From assembly GCF_000308295.2 (NCBI RefSeq), contig NZ_HG326652.1, positions 1,904,322 through 1,968,321 on the forward strand: a DNA stretch of 64,000 nt, read 5' to 3'. The notes beneath the pieces were generated by a model, which was not told the DNA's origin, ran no database searches, and worked only from the letters and a program-made list of their open reading frames with translations. Source of the DNA: Afipia birgiae 34632 (lineage in GTDB: Bacteria > Pseudomonadota > Alphaproteobacteria > Rhizobiales > Xanthobacteraceae). Of this stretch, positions 63,483-64,000 are shown piece by piece; positions within the stretch are counted from its first letter, which is position 1; every line of letters starts with the position of its first letter. A program made the translations under genes and the position numbers.

Positions 63483-64000
63483 CTAGCTTCCGGATGCAGC
63501 ACGATCGATGAACAGGCTGCCCTTGGTAACGATCTGCTCGCCGGGGGACAAATTGCTCTTGACTTCGACCAGATCGCCATTGGCGAGGCCGATCTTGATC
63601 TGGCGGAGCTCGATGGACTTGTCGTCGCGCACCACCCAGACCCGGACCTGATCGCCCTCGTAGATCAAGGCCTGCTTCGGCACGCCTACAGCGGCACGGT
63701 CGCCGGCGGAGTAGATCGTGACATTGGCGAACATTTCCGGCTTCAGCGCACCGCCGGGATTGTCGATAGTCGCGCGCACCATCAGCCGGCGTGAGGCCGG
63801 ATCGATCGCAGCCGAAACGTAATTGATACGCGCGGTCAAGGTGCGTCCCGGGAAAGCAAGAACGCTGAAGGCGATTTCCTGCCCGACCTCGATGGCGGGT
63901 GCTTCGGTCTCACGCACAAACGCCGTCAACCAGACCGTGGACAGATCTCCGACGACGAACACGGGGTCGCTCGCACCTGCATTGACGTATTGTCCCGGAC
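63483..64000 (-). CDS. RND periplasmic adaptor (HlyD/CzcB-like), C-terminal part
   Basis: The frame is open to the window edge, so the 5' end lies beyond 64000. The visible about 170 residues cover the end of the lipoyl/barrel region and the beta-barrel/MP domains: PGQYVNAGASDPVFVVGDLS, SVLAFPGRTLTARINYVSAA, DPASRRLMVRATIDNPGGAL, KPEMFANVTIY, GVPKQALIYEGDQVRVWV. Stop at 63483. It bridges the CzcA-type pump and an outer-membrane channel. Full length cannot be judged. Confidence 0.9.
   Translation of the reverse strand, partial: PGQYVNAGASDPVFVVGDLSTVWLTAFVRETEAPAIEVGQEIAFSVLAFPGRTLTARINYVSAAIDPASRRLMVRATIDNPGGALKPEMFANVTIYSAGDRAAVGVPKQALIYEGDQVRVWVVRDDKSIELRQIKIGLANGDLVEVKSNLSPGEQIVTKGSLFIDRAASGS

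Noticed and set aside
62114-63511. 465-codon open frame antisense to the RND pump
   Set aside because: Opposite strand of a clear CzcA-type gene; composition non-protein-like.

Overview
The window looks like chromosomal DNA of a GC-rich alphaproteobacterium, most likely in the Nitrobacteraceae/Bradyrhizobiaceae (Bradyrhizobium, Rhodopseudomonas, Nitrobacter, Afipia-like). Support comes from family-restricted genes (MucR/Ros regulator, TIGR03808/TIGR03809 pair, DUF6456 with a DnaA-domain-IV protein, DUF5330, DUF2336, an EcfF/OsrA-like sigma/anti-sigma pair), from a CtrA-type TTAA-N7-TTAAC box, and from dispersed palindromic repeats. I saw no rRNA, tRNA or CRISPR. The species call is inference.

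Layout. 0-2 kb: start of a gene-transfer-agent/phage packaging module (large terminase plus an upstream small protein with a histone-H1-like tail), running off the left edge. 2-5 kb: small genes, a single-domain response regulator, an Xre/RES toxin-antitoxin operon, and two copies of a 63-bp repeat that carries a sigma70-like promoter. 5-14.3 kb: DHA2 efflux pump, YcgN-type protein, PBP1A, DUF1214/DUF1254 pair, a LysR gene with an apparent frameshift divergent from a SnoaL/reductase pair, and a TerC-family gene. 14.5-24.3 kb: small hypotheticals, cell-cycle-flavoured genes (DUF2336 behind a CtrA box, a DivJ-like histidine kinase overlapping a peptidoglycan-binding protein), SufE, DnaA-domain-IV/DUF6456 operon and MucR. 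24.6-32.6 kb: GT-C glycosyltransferase, class II aldolase, a 1-kb repeat-rich gap, M20 peptidase, HerA-like ATPase, DUF4332.

32.7-34.6 kb: folP-folB-folK, with a 158-bp repeat lying between folB and folK. 34.7-41.7 kb: methylmalonyl-CoA mutase operon (mutA, GFA protein, mutB, DUF3298 protein, meaB, pyroglutamyl-peptidase-like), closely spaced or overlapping. This is the propionate to succinyl-CoA step plus the chaperone GTPase of the B12 enzyme. 41.8-44.8 kb: Bcr/CflA transporter and the convergent TIGR03808/TIGR03809 genes. 45-51 kb: a minus-strand block of ECF sigma, anti-sigma, subtilase, OmpA-like and di-haem cytochrome/DUF4384 protein, the least familiar system here. 51.3-55.8 kb: diguanylate cyclase, second DUF2336 gene, and the EcfF/OsrA-like pair with an autoregulatory-looking promoter. 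55.9-64 kb: enoyl-CoA hydratase, acetyl-CoA hydrolase/transferase, TolC-family channel convergent with a CzcA-type RND pump and its adaptor, the latter cut by the right edge.

All functions are assigned by reading the translated sequence and recalled family motifs; no database search was run.
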